DNA from: Trichomonas vaginalis G3
Taxonomy: Eukaryota > Parabasalia > Trichomonadida > Trichomonadidae
NCBI RefSeq assembly: GCF_026262505.1
Contig: NC_067207.1
Coordinates: forward strand, 21,358,082 to 21,422,081
DNA: 64,000 nt
Direction: 5' to 3'
The stretch's first letter is position 1. Every line of letters starts with the position of its first letter. This document shows positions 50,245 through 60,936 of the stretch, piece by piece. The notes beneath the pieces were generated by a model. That model was not told the origin of the DNA, made no database searches, and saw nothing but the letters and a program-made list of their open reading frames with translations. The position numbers and the translations under genes were made by a program.

Positions 50245-51177
50245 TTATTGAATTTCAACATAACAAACAAAATGTTTTTCTGGAATAGCCTGAGAAATTG
50301 GAGTTTCTGATTCCTCGATTTCAATTGGAGGAAATCCAGCTTTAATAACAAATTCTTCTGGAAAAACAAACTTTCTAGCAAATGTAAATAACATAGATGT
50401 TGGACCATCGCGTGGAAATGCCCTTGTTTGGTTTGAATTTGCATTTGGAAATTGGAATTTGACTGTAACTCTATCTCCTGTTGTTGGCGGTGAAGGAAGT
50501 GATGCAAATGCTTCATCAACTGTTTGCTGAAGTACTTTGTTGGTTTCTTCCTGTAATTCTTCTTCTTCTTGATGTAATTCTTCTTGTCTGATTCTTTCTT
50601 GTTCACGTTCGAGCGCCCGTTGATAAGCAGCATCCTGATCGTTAACGACAGTTGCTTGGGCATTCTCTGTCTCATTATGTTCGATTCGAATGTAAGAAAG
50701 CAAAACTGTTTCGCCAATCAAGCCCTCATGCTGAACAAATATCTGTGATTGAGCTAATGATGTACCTCGTGGACGAACTAAAGCGATTAGAGGCAATGAA
50801 TGGAATTTTAACATATTTGCTACATTAATACCGTCTGGCGTTGTAATATCGAGAGGTAGGAACAAAAAGCTACGTTGCATTTCTTGCGAAACTGAATCTG
50901 AAGACAATACATTGATTACTGGCTGAGTTATTAAATTTTCGCGGCAATAAATGAAAATAAACAATGACCGGTTCAAATTCTTTGCATCTACAAGTGCTTC
51001 TTCAATAGGTCCTGGATGTGAATCATATTGAAAACCCCAAGATGCAGAGAAGTCATTGTGAACGTCCTGATATCCATTATCAGAAGGGAGATTGCCATAT
51101 TGGAATCTGTGCTTAAGTTTCTTTAAGAATCCTAAGACTGTAAGCTTATTTTCGGCAAGCAAATGTTCACCTTCCAT
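50245..51177 (-). CDS. UAS-UBX domain protein (FAF2/UBXD8 type)
   Basis: The protein has 310 residues. A thioredoxin-like UAS domain (about 30-165) has SLFIFIYCREN and FLFLPLDITTPDG; an ERALEREQERIRQEEL-type charged coiled coil (about 185-230) follows; then a C-terminal UBX domain (about 232-310) begins DRVTVKFQFPN. The order is that of FAF1/FAF2, p97/CDC48 adaptors in ER-associated degradation. The UBA domain and hairpin membrane anchor of animal FAF2 are not visible. The ATG at 51177 fits; A/T runs lie directly upstream. Well supported. Confidence 0.85.
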   Translation of the reverse strand: MEGEHLLAENKLTVLGFLKKLKHRFQYGNLPSDNGYQDVHNDFSASWGFQYDSHPGPIEEALVDAKNLNRSLFIFIYCRENLITQPVINVLSSDSVSQEMQRSFLFLPLDITTPDGINVANMLKFHSLPLIALVRPRGTSLAQSQIFVQHEGLIGETVLLSYIRIEHNETENAQATVVNDQDAAYQRALEREQERIRQEELHQEEEELQEETNKVLQQTVDEAFASLPSPPTTGDRVTVKFQFPNANSNQTRAFPRDGPTSMLFTFARKFVFPEEFVIKAGFPPIEIEESETPISQAIPEKHFVCYVEIQ

Positions 51178-51289
51178 TTTTTACAAAATTTTGTAAAAAT
51201 TTTGGATAAGATTTTCTCAGAATATATTCATTATCCGATGTTCTGAATTTTTGTTAAAATTTTGTAAACACTTTGGAAAATTCGTAATC

Positions 51290-51845
51290 AGTAGTGGATA
51301 TGACGGGTTGTGTGACTTTTTTTGTAAATGTAAGAATTCATACGATATTGAACGATTTTGTATCATTATTTTTGACATATGAAGTAAAAAATGTATGATT
51401 CTTACGGTTTTTATTCTTACGTTTTAGAATAAATCAAGATTTAAAAATGTAAGACATTTACACTCAACCCATACATGATGTAATAAACACATTAAAAATA
51501 ATTAACATTAATTTTAAAAATAATTTATTTCATCTTTTATAAAAGAAGCTATATATAGATGATGTCAGATATTCCGCGATTAATTAAAACAAGTGTTTAA
51601 ATCATGAATGGAATCAATGGAGTCATAATCAAAGACCTCATAAATGAGAAAAAAGAAATTGAAACTAATGATTATTTGAATTTATGAAATCAATTATTTG
51701 ATTCATTCTTTCTTCAATCTCTTCTATTCTTTTTGTTAAATCATCAATTTTCATTAATGAGGTGATTCTTGATTGAGGAATAGATTTCAAACTAACCACC
51801 CCCTTTATTTTTGAAATTTTGAATCCATCAACTTTAAACATTTTA
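51290..51845. mobile_element. Maverick left-end remnant E3
   Basis: It begins AGTAGTGGATATGACGGG, followed by GTGTGACTTTTTTTGTAAATG. It then holds short broken pieces of the terminal gene and of the 122-residue gene. It stops where the left end of E4 begins, so E4 seems to have been inserted into it. Confidence 0.75.
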
Positions 51846-51973
51846 AGTAGTAGAAGCATGCGGGGTGTGTGACTTTTTTTGTAAACGTAAGAATTCATAC
51901 AATATTGAATGATTTTGTATCATTTATTTTAACATTAATTTTAAAATAAAGTTATTTTTTTATTCTTACATAA

Positions 51974-52327
51974 ATGACCCAACAAGTAAAACCTGATAAA
52001 GTGGATAATAGAATTTTAGAGGATGGTGTTCCTGTTTACATTCAAAGATTTAAAGGAAAACAATATTACAGAATGATAAATCCTGAATATGTGAAACATA
52101 TATTTAATAAAGAAGGATGTAAAGTTTTAAATATTGAAGAGTTTGAAAATACTAAATCTATAATAAAATATGAATTTAGGAATAAATGTTATACAGTTTC
52201 ATATTATGAATGGAAAACCGGTAAGATTAGAAAACATTTAGGAGATTATGGGGAAAAATCTGAATTCTTTAAATCTAGTATATACGAGAGAGTAAAAGAA
52301 ATTAGATATAATTATTTTCATGAATGA
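51974..52327 (+). CDS. E4 terminal gene: single-repeat DNA-binding-like protein (117 residues)
   Basis: It corresponds to the second half of the 15167 protein, with the same RKHLGDYG.KSEFFKSS.YER and final YFHE. It has one NPEYVKHIF...GCKVLN repeat. Looks whole. The start follows TTATTTTTTTATTCTTACATAA. Confidence 0.6.
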   Translation: MTQQVKPDKVDNRILEDGVPVYIQRFKGKQYYRMINPEYVKHIFNKEGCKVLNIEEFENTKSIIKYEFRNKCYTVSYYEWKTGKIRKHLGDYGEKSEFFKSSIYERVKEIRYNYFHE

Positions 52328-52443
52328 AAAATAAACTTTAAAAATTTATCTGCATTTTGAAAAAATTTTATTATAAATGATAATATAATTTATTAAATTA
52401 ATATATAACTTATGAATAATTTATTTTTTTAATTCGTAAGAAA

Positions 52444-52923
52444 ATGAGTGGATCAAGATTCGTAACCGTCAATCAATTAATGGATGCTCTTTCACCAATT
52501 CTTGAAAATGTTAAACAAGTAGATGTTTATTTCGATGATTATGTAGAAAGTTTATATTATAAAGGTAAACATAATATTAAACCCATTGCTTTTGCATTTG
52601 ATAATAAATTAATTGAAAATGCAAAAATTTGGGAATTAATTCCAGATATTGAATTTATAACAAATATTAAGGATAAATGGTTTAAACGAATTCCAACCAC
52701 TAAAGTTCTTTGTAAATTAATGATCAAAACCGAGGCCAAAGAATTTCATGAATTTACATATCATCCAAATAAAGTTTCAGAACTAGAAAATGAAAAACTT
52801 CAGAAAAAATTAAACGATAGACTTTCAAATGATCGTATTGAAAAAATAAATAAACTAGCAGAAGTTGCATTTAATAATGAAATATTTGATGAATATAACC
52901 TTGAACTCAGTGATGGACTTTAA
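52444..52923 (+). CDS. Maverick conserved protein, 159 residues (E4 copy of 15859 type)
   Basis: About 75 percent like the 15859 protein by eye, with the same VDVYFDDY and ELIPDIEFITNIKDKWF parts. The end differs because a palindromic module lies around the stop. Unknown function. Confidence 0.6.
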   Translation: MSGSRFVTVNQLMDALSPILENVKQVDVYFDDYVESLYYKGKHNIKPIAFAFDNKLIENAKIWELIPDIEFITNIKDKWFKRIPTTKVLCKLMIKTEAKEFHEFTYHPNKVSELENEKLQKKLNDRLSNDRIEKINKLAEVAFNNEIFDEYNLELSDGL

Positions 52924-52950
52924 GTCCTGGGCTTTAAGGACCCGGCTCAA
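52914..52950. repeat. Palindromic module at a gene end (E4 only)
   Basis: GGACTT-T-AAGTCC is a perfect stem; GGGCTTTAAGGACCC beside it is a weaker one. E1 has no such sequence between the same two genes (16325-16340). Confidence 0.65.
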
Positions 52951-52957
52951 CGAGTTA

Positions 52958-53310
52958 TGATTTATGAAATCAATTATTTGATTCATTCTTTCTTCAATCT
53001 CTTCTATTCTTTTTGTTAAATCATCAATTTTCATTAATGAGGTGATTCTTGATTGAGGAATAGATTTTAAACTAACAACACCTTTTATTTTTGAAATTTT
53101 GAATCCATCAACTTTAAACATTTTATTCAATTACATGTTGTCAATTCTAAATAATTTTTTATTATTAGCATAATAGTCATTAAATTCTTCAACAGATGAA
53201 AAAATTTTTGTTTCAGTAATGGGTTTAACAATGTTTATTTTATTTTGAACATCTTCACTTTCATTTATTTCTTCCTTCTCTGTTTCATTTATTTTTAATA
53301 TTGGTTTCAT
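52958..53310 (-). pseudogene. E4 copy of the 122-residue coiled-coil gene
   Basis: It matches 16337-16705 with the same RIEEIEERMNQIIDF helix. Broken (about two breaks). Confidence 0.7.
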
Positions 53311-53375
53311 TTATCATTAAATAAAATTAGAATATAAGTGATGAAATATATTTTTTAATTAATATTAAATCAGAA

Positions 53376-53612
53376 ATGGCGGCAGGATTCTTTAAAAAAT
53401 TATGGGAAGGAATTAAGAAAGCAGCAAGTTGGGTTCATCAGAAAATAATAAAACCCATTGCAAACTTTTTGGCACCAGTAGCGAAAACGGCAGGAACTAT
53501 AATTGGTGGAGTATTAGGTGCTAAAGCAGGTAATCCAGCGATGGGAGCACAAGCAGGTAACGCGGTTGGTGGAATTGCTGAAGGAATACTTAATAAAATA
53601 GGAGGAAAGTAG
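53376..53612 (+). CDS. Small amphipathic, glycine-rich protein (E4 copy, 78 residues)
   Basis: Differs from the E1 copy at about nine residues, nearly all conservative (KKAASWVHQK for KKAAGWVYKK), while the GTIIGGVLG part is kept. This pattern suggests selection on the protein. Confidence 0.6.
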   Translation: MAAGFFKKLWEGIKKAASWVHQKIIKPIANFLAPVAKTAGTIIGGVLGAKAGNPAMGAQAGNAVGGIAEGILNKIGGK

Positions 53613-53632
53613 TGGAAAAATAAATATTATTT

Positions 53633-53845
53633 TTATCTCAATATCGGTTGTAGTCTTTGATAAACTTTTGCTCCCTTATTTAAAACTTCTCTTACCGGAA
53701 CATTAGGTGCTATTTGTTCCGCAACGTCACTAATTGCTTCTTTATTCTTAAATATCCAATTTGCTCCCTTCTTCATTGTTTCCCAAACTTTATGCGCTCC
53801 TCTTTTTACTTTATCCCATAATTTTTTAAAGAATCCTGCAGCCAT
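53633..53845 (-). CDS. Second small amphipathic protein (E4 copy, 70 residues)
   Basis: Same family as 17033. Its opening MAAGFFKKLWDKVKRGAHK is even closer to the opening of its convergent neighbour. Looks whole. Confidence 0.55.
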   Translation of the reverse strand: MAAGFFKKLWDKVKRGAHKVWETMKKGANWIFKNKEAISDVAEQIAPNVPVREVLNKGAKVYQRLQPILR

Positions 53846-53915
53846 ACTTGATTATTTCATTAAAATTAAAAATTCATTTTCATCTTTTAATTTTGATTTT
53901 TTTATTTCATCATAA

Positions 53916-55556
53916 ATGACGACTAACTATTTGGTGCCAAACACTAAACGATTAATGGAAATGTATTTCATTCATTCGAAAAGATAAATGAAATATTCGC
54001 AAAGAATGACGGTAGAAGATATATATAGAGAACTTGAAAGTTCATGCTATGACTCTGATGCTCCATATTTTGATGATAAACAAACTCATTTAAGAATTAC
54101 AAATCCGGCTCATGATGTGAACCAATTAGGTGACACATATATTAAACGTAAAGTTAAAGCAACTTTAGTTTCAAATAAAGCTTTCACATGTGATGCCGCT
54201 TTTAAATGCATGCGTTTATTCGTTGGTTATAAATCATCAAATCAAAACTTTAAGCAATTAGAAGTAGAAACCGAAAGAGGTGATGCCGGCTATCTTCAGA
54301 TGGATTGTGCCCGTGAATCTTTCGCATTTGCAACATATAAACCAAAATCGGAAAGGAAAGTTAAAAAGTTTGTTCATTCATTATATAACAATGTCCAAAA
54401 ATATGATAACTCAGTATGTGGTAAATATATTGACCCCTCGGAAGTTTTCAAGAGAGCAAATGAAGAAGTTGATATCACTTTTGATATGATTATTCCAGTA
54501 AACGATTTGTTAGCATTTCAGGCGTTCGACGATTATCCTAAATCATTTGGTGATATCATTCTTAAATATTATGTTTTCAGGGATACTTTGGTATTTTGCC
54601 AAGTTGACCCGTTAAGAGTTGCTGATTTACAAAATTACGTTTATGAAAAGATAACTGATGAAAATTATGAAAAGATTATGAATCATGTTTATAAATACGA
54701 TCGCAAATTCCAACAAATCGGACTTCCTGCAAAATTAATTACAAGCTTAGCCGCTACATCTGCTGACGCAACAGTTGAAGACGTTATTATTTCATGCACA
54801 AAGATGGAAGTTTTAGAGGATAAATGTATTACACCAGGATATGGTTTAATTGAAGAATCAGTTAAAGCAATACCACGTTTATTCAGTAAGGAAGATCCAT
54901 TCATGATTCCAGCTCAACATATTGACGTTCGCTCACTAAATGGAGGTTGCATCACTCCTGAAGGTATCAGCTCTGATTTCTCATATGCTCTTCATAATGT
55001 TACAGATATTGTGTTAGCATTTCCGAAGAATGCAATGCAAAGAACAGTTTTAGAAAATCCAATGCTTCGAGGTCTTCAGGTCACTATAGATTCCAGAAAC
55101 TTCCCCGATCAAGCGATGACCACAGTGGGTGACATATTCTTTACACGTATGCTTCAAGCTTCTGATTTAGATGGAGTGAATGAATGCACGGAAGAATACG
55201 AGGACTCATTAACTAGACCACTGAATGATGATAATGGCACGCCATTAGCTAGAACATGGAAAGACCAAACTTCATTCTTATGCACTATTCCAGTTCAACG
55301 TGATGGAGCGGGTATATTCTTTGATGGATTAGAAACTTTCAACTCACAAGTTACAGTACAAGTGAAAGCTTATCCAATCATTCAGGGTGAAAATGACACT
55401 TACTGTTCAAAGGTGACAAATCCTCCTCAGGTTTGGTTTACTAGGACTACATATTGGACATGGACACCGGATGAAGGTTTGAAATATCATTCAACAGGTA
55501 CACCACCACAGTATAGAAGTTCATATGATGAAATATTGATGAATAGAAATGTTTAA
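53916..55556 (+). pseudogene. E4 major capsid gene
   Basis: Nearly identical to 28192-29832 over its length and broken at about one place near the start. The following ATPase gene is whole. Confidence 0.75.
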
Positions 55557-55580
55557 AATTATAAATTTATTTTTGATTAA

Positions 55581-56396
55581 ATGGATTTCAATTCTGAAGA
55601 ATTAACAGGAGTATATAATACATACATAGATGATATGATTAATGAAGCATTGGGTGATAATAAAAATGCTCTATCTAAGGAAAAATTAATGAAAATTCCA
55701 TATTCTGAATGTTATTTAAATTCAATCACTGCAGCAATTGGTAAACAAAATAAAGGTAAAACATTAACGATATTAAAACAAATTATCATTATTGCTAACA
55801 CTTCACCCTATTCACATGTGTTAATTTATATCAACCGTTCAGGTTCACCTTCAGATGATACATTTGAATCTTTAAAGCATTTAATCAAAATTCCAATTAT
55901 TTATTTATCACAAGAAGAAGCGGAAGATTATTTGAAAAACTTTTTAATGTATAAAGAGTTATATAATACAATCAAGAAGCAAGGATTAGATGATAAAATT
56001 ATTGATAAACAAAGGGATGAATTATTTGAAACACTTTCTATTTCAAATTTTGATAAAGAATTTTTGCATTCACTAATTTTTCTAGATGATGCCGTGAAAT
56101 CAAAACTAATAACTAATGAGAAATCATATTTTAATCAATTATTAACTCAATGTCGACATATTCAGTGTTCATTCTTCATGGCTGTTCAATACTTTAAAGC
56201 ATTAAGCACAAACATTAAATCAAACCTGTCCACCCTTTTCATTTTCAGTGGGTTTAGTCGTCAACAGTTGAACGTTATGCTTTATCAAGTGAATTTACCA
56301 ATGAGCATTAATGAACTTTACACACAATATCAACAATTAGGAGAACATGGAAAAATAATAGTTGATTTAAATAAAGGTTCCATTAAATTCGAATAA
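55581..56396 (+). CDS. FtsK/HerA-type packaging ATPase (E4 copy, 271 residues)
   Basis: GKQNKGKT and LIFLDDA motifs are kept, and differences from the E2 copy are few and mild. Looks whole. It lies 24 bases after the capsid gene. Confidence 0.85.
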   Translation: MDFNSEELTGVYNTYIDDMINEALGDNKNALSKEKLMKIPYSECYLNSITAAIGKQNKGKTLTILKQIIIIANTSPYSHVLIYINRSGSPSDDTFESLKHLIKIPIIYLSQEEAEDYLKNFLMYKELYNTIKKQGLDDKIIDKQRDELFETLSISNFDKEFLHSLIFLDDAVKSKLITNEKSYFNQLLTQCRHIQCSFFMAVQYFKALSTNIKSNLSTLFIFSGFSRQQLNVMLYQVNLPMSINELYTQYQQLGEHGKIIVDLNKGSIKFE

Positions 56397-56436
56397 CTTT
56401 TTATAATTAATTTTTATTTTTTATTTATAATTAAAC

Positions 56437-57207
56437 ATGACAGAAATTGCAAATCTTCTACAGGTTCCATTAAAACAAGGGACAAACAAAAAGGGTGCAT
56501 ATAATAGAACTATGAAAGTTCCAGACGGAATGAAAGAATTAGTCCACATTGTTGCCGGTCTTCAAAAGGATGTTAAACAAATGAGAAACGTTTTAACATT
56601 ACCAGAAGCTCAAGCATATGCCAAACGTCATGGACCAAATTGGGAAGCACATGAAGCAGACATTACAGGACCAAATGGAAAGCCTGATGGTATAAATGAA
56701 GTCTTTGTTACTGATGGTCAAGGAAATATTAAAGTCATAAATGGGTATAAATTAACAATGACGGATTATCCTAAACGTAAAGCATATAATGAACGTTATC
56801 CTATGCAATTTGATGAAAATGGAAAAGCTGTTAAACAATACATTGGAGAAGGTGAAAATGGTCCAATTAATTCATACCGTCATAATCCATATTCTTATTT
56901 CAATGAAGAATTAAATGCTATTGAAGAAGGACCAAACGGATTACCTCAATATGTTAACCAGTTTGATGGTCAATATGCAAATATTAGACCTGAAATTTCA
57001 GCTAAGAAATTCTTTAAAGTTGCTTTATTCGATCCAGTGTTCAATGAACAGAAAGAAGCAATGAAAGCAGAATTTAAACCAATTCAAGTGGCAAGAATTT
57101 CTTCATCTTCACTTTCAGAAGCGTTCAAGGAATTGATAAAGAAACCACTTTATTCTCAACAAGGATATAACTTTGATTTAATTAAAGAAAGTGATAGACG
57201 AAATTAG
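56437..57207 (+). pseudogene. MTEIANLLQ protein gene of the capsid module (best copy)
   Basis: At least 256 residues read well. A basic N-terminus ([12 protein letters not shown]) precedes an Asp/Gly-rich repeat-like segment ([33 protein letters not shown]) that recalls calcium-binding or FG-GAP-like loops, then aromatic-rich text ([10 protein letters not shown]). A helical C-terminal part has [13 protein letters not shown]. It always follows the ATPase. A minor capsid or core role is likely from position only. The 3' side differs from the E2 copy and may be broken (about one break). Confidence 0.5.
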
Positions 57208-57420
57208 AAAAATCGGATGATTTTAAGAATGCATGTAATGAAATGATTAAAGATATTGTAAATGATAAAATAAGACTGGGAAGAAACTCAAATCAATATC
57301 AATAACATAATTGGTGCAGTTACAAAGAAAGTATAAGCAAACAAGGATGAACCTTGGGATATTACCGTAACAACTAAATAAAACTTTAAATATATTTTTC
57401 TTTTTTTTATTCAATTATAA

Positions 57421-58075
57421 ATGAGAAGACGTTTCACAAGTCAAAAGAACACAAACGCAAAAGCAGAGATTACGGTTGGTTATAATGTAAATGATGATAA
57501 ATCACGAATTATTCAAAATGTTAAAGTTAATGTTAGTCCTGAATTAACAAGGTCAGCAACTCAACCAAATTTATTAACTCGTGACTTACCAAAGAAAGAA
57601 GAGGAGCAAAATAAAGAAGATGGAGACCCAATCATTTTATCTGAACCTGGAAAAGAACCTGTTGAAATTCCCACTTATCCAACATACCCCCCACCACTTG
57701 ATAACCCATATAAAGTAGACATTAATTCAGAATTAATGAAAATATATCGCGATATCATAACTGATAATTATGATTCAATAATAAATTTAATTGACCAATC
57801 CGGTTTAATTATTTTACCTTATGAATCATTAATTCATTATCGCCATTCTTTGTGATGTTCAAGTTCAGATGTTAAGATTCAATTTTCATAGATGATGAGG
57901 TTTCATGCTGCGGAACAGTTGCAAAAATAAATCCTATAAAGGATATTAGCACAATTAAGATATCAAAGAACGGAACAACAACTGAACTTACATTTAACAT
58001 ATAATGATATTTATAATAAAATAGTTGATGAATATAAAATATCACTTTGAAAAATTCTTTGTTAAGGCTATTTAA
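57421..58075 (+). pseudogene. E4 copy of the MRRRFTSQ protein gene
   Basis: It matches 31655-32311. Broken (about four breaks). The stop again overlaps the convergent gene on TTAA. Confidence 0.7.
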
Positions 58076-58547
58076 TATTCAAGCATTAACATTATCGAAT
58101 AATAATCCTTTGAATCATAATCAATAATAATTGACCTTTCACCAGTTTCTATCGTTTGTTTTATTTCTTTTTGTTCCCCCTATCTGGATCGGTCATTGTA
58201 ATTGTTTTTGTTATAGTATCAAGCTTTATCTTTAACTTCAATCTTTTTTCCATCAGGATATTTAAACCAAAATTCCAAAAAATTCGATATTGTCAATCTG
58301 TTCATATTTTAATCTATCAATTACTTTTTAATACCATCTGAAAATCTTATGAAATGTCATTATATGGGTTTGATTGAACCAAATTGAATGAAGTGAAATA
58401 TAACCTGTGATGAATATGACATCGACTCATATTTTCTGAAAACACTAAAATTTATAACATGAATGAATTTCTTATTCGTTGAATTTATGAATTCTTGAGG
58501 TAATCTTATTCTAGTTTTATTTACACTGGAAAATAACGCTTTACCAT
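58072..58547 (-). pseudogene. E4 copy of the 159-residue gene
   Basis: It matches 19159-19638. Broken (several breaks). Divergent from the penton-like gene over about 20 bases. Confidence 0.7.
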
Positions 58548-58567
58548 ATTTTTAATCGTAATAAAAA

Positions 58568-59275
58568 ATGTCAATTATCAATATTATTTCGAATAATAAC
58601 TGTGAATTAAATTTAACAGTTAGTGGAATTTATAATGTTTCTCTCGTTTCTGTGAGTGGTAAATTTAATCCCATTCTTTAGACCTTCGGATTATATATCA
58701 TTTATTAAAGATGACCATGAAAAAACGTATGATATGTATATAAATAATGTGATAGTGAAATGGGATATTAACATGATTTTAAGTTATTTAAATGAATCAT
58801 TTATCGTATGGTATGAAGAAAATTTTAAATCAAAAACTGATAAACTTTTTGAACTTGATGAAATAATAATCTTATTAATTTCCGCTGAAAATTAAATTTT
58901 TGTACTCCTCGTCTTCGTTCATTGTTGGGGATATTAATTTTGAAAAAAGATGTTGGGGATGTTTTGTATTCTGACACTGGTTCCAATTTCATTTTAATCA
59001 AATGTGATAAAGTTAATACCCCAATGAGATTTTCACACCAAACATTAGACCCTAACTCTTACCCATCAATACAAAACATTTTATCCATCAACTTAAACAC
59101 ATTTTCTTTATCATATCCGTTTCAATTATCCGGGAATTCATTTATTCTTCATTCAAAAGATTTATCAAATATTAAATTTAGAATAACTGACCTATTTGAT
59201 TGTGATTTAGAATTTATGAATGAAATATTATGGACTTTTCAAATAGAGAAAATAGCTGATGAGATAACGGATTAA
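58568..59275 (+). pseudogene. E4 copy of the penton-like gene
   Basis: It matches 34099-34839 without the double-hairpin module. Broken (about three to four breaks). Confidence 0.7.
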
Positions 59276-59299
59276 ATATTTATTTTTAAATCGTAATAA

Positions 59300-60476
59300 A
59301 TGATTAAACAACAGCAACCACAACAACTTAAGGCACAAACCATTACATACGCCACATATGCATATAATTCAAAGACGGCAGAACAAACACAAAGGTTGAA
59401 ATATGGAGATTTGGAGATAGTATTGAAAAATGACCATTTCGAATTCGTTTGCAAAGGTGGTGCGGTGATATCAAATATAAAAGAAATTTTATTTATGAAT
59501 TCAAAAATTAAAGGAATAACGGATGATATAACATCAATTCCACCAGAAGAACAAAGATATTACGCATTAAATGCATTTCCTAAAGTTTTGAAGATTGGAA
59601 GATTTAATTTAAATGAGGAATTCATAGAAGGTTTCCTAAATGACATAATGAAGAAGGCGGATAAGGAATACGTGGATAGTGAGTTAAATAAGAAAGCAGA
59701 TAAGGAATACGTGGATAGTGAGTTAAATAAGAAAGCAGATAAGGATTGGACATCGGCGACTTTTAACGTTAAAGCTGATACAAAATGGGTTTTAGCATGT
59801 TTAGACAATAAAGCTGATAAGGAATACGTGGATAGTGAGTTAAATAAGAAAGCAGATAAGGATTGGACATCGGCGACTTTTAACGTTAAAGCTGATAAGG
59901 AATACGTGGATAGTGAGTTAAATAAGAAAGCAGATATGGATTGGACATCGGCGACTTTTAACGTTAAAGCTGATACAAAATGGGTTTTAGCATGTTTAGA
60001 CAATAAAGCTGATAAGGAATACGTTAATACTAAATTAAATACAATTCTTGAGATGATTTACCCCATTGGTTCAATATATACATCAATGAATTCAACAAAT
60101 CCGGCAAGTGTTTTAGGTTTTGGTACATGGCAAAAATAACGATCGTTTCTTATATTGTGCTAACTCATCAAAACAAACAGGAGGAAGTAAAACAATTACG
60201 GGTGAAAATTTACCTGCTCATAGTCATTACGTTAATTTAAACACAACTGAAGCAGGATGGCATAAGCATAGATATTGGGATTGGTCAGGAATGATAAAAG
60301 GTAAAGGATATGATGTTAAAGATGAAGTTAAATTTGCTATTAATTGTTACTGGAGCGATACACAGGGTTCAGGTAATCATACACATAATGTTTCAGGATA
60401 TACACAAACGACGGGACAGAGTAAAGATTACATGCCTCCCTATATGACAGTTTATGCATGGTTTCGCACGGACTGA
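59300..60476 (+). pseudogene. Phage-type tail-fibre-like gene of E4
   Basis: The N-terminal anchor is as in E1/E2. The shaft has six or so KADKEYVDSELNKKAD units alternating with WTSATFNVKADTKWVLACLD units. The collar-type end has YPIGSIYTSMNSTNP, FLYCANSSKQTGG, LPAHSHYVN, WHKH, NHTHN and YMPPYMTVYAWFR. His-X-His pairs are typical of metal-binding phage fibre tips. There is no propeller-like middle part, unlike E2. Broken at about one place. Confidence 0.75.
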
Positions 60477-60559
60477 AAGTCATGAGCTCCAATTCAGCAT
60501 ACCTCAGTAATGAAATTATACAACTGAAGACCATAACCATAATATTAATGTTTTCATTA

Positions 60560-60925
60560 TTTTTTTCAGTGTGCCTATGTGCCCATGTGTGCCTAGGTCA
60601 ATTAACTTCTTTTAAAAATGGTGACAACATGACATTTTGACAACAGGCATGAAAGGAGGAAGGCAAAAATAAATTATTTTTGAAGAACTGAAGGTGTGCC
60701 TATGTGCCCATGTGTGCCTAGGTCAATTAACTTCTTTTAAAAATGGTGACAACATGACATTTTGACAACAGGCATGAAAGGAGGAAGGCAAAAATAAATT
60801 ATTTTTGAAGAACTGAAGGTGTGCCTATGTGCCCATGTGTGCCTAGGTCAATTAACTTCTTTTAAAAATGGTGACAACATGACATTTTGACAACAGGCAT
60901 GAAAGGAGGAAGGCAAAAATAAATT
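60560..60925. repeat. Left array of the helicase-primase cassette (E4), 125-bp unit, three copies
   Basis: AAAATGGTGACAACATGACA recurs with ATG at 60618, 60743 and 60868. The core GTGTGCCTATGTGCCCATG then GTGCCTAGGTC replaces the GTCACCAG octamers of E1, while the flanks (GAAGAACTGAAGGTG, TTAACTTCT) are shared. Confidence 0.9.
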
Positions 60926-60936
60926 CAAATCATACT

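Noticed and set aside
50223-50717. 164-codon minus-strand frame
   Set aside because: Out-of-frame shadow of the UAS-UBX gene, which has clear domains in the other frame.
59560-60003. 147-codon minus-strand frame with repeats
   Set aside because: It is the antisense shadow of the fibre shaft repeats.
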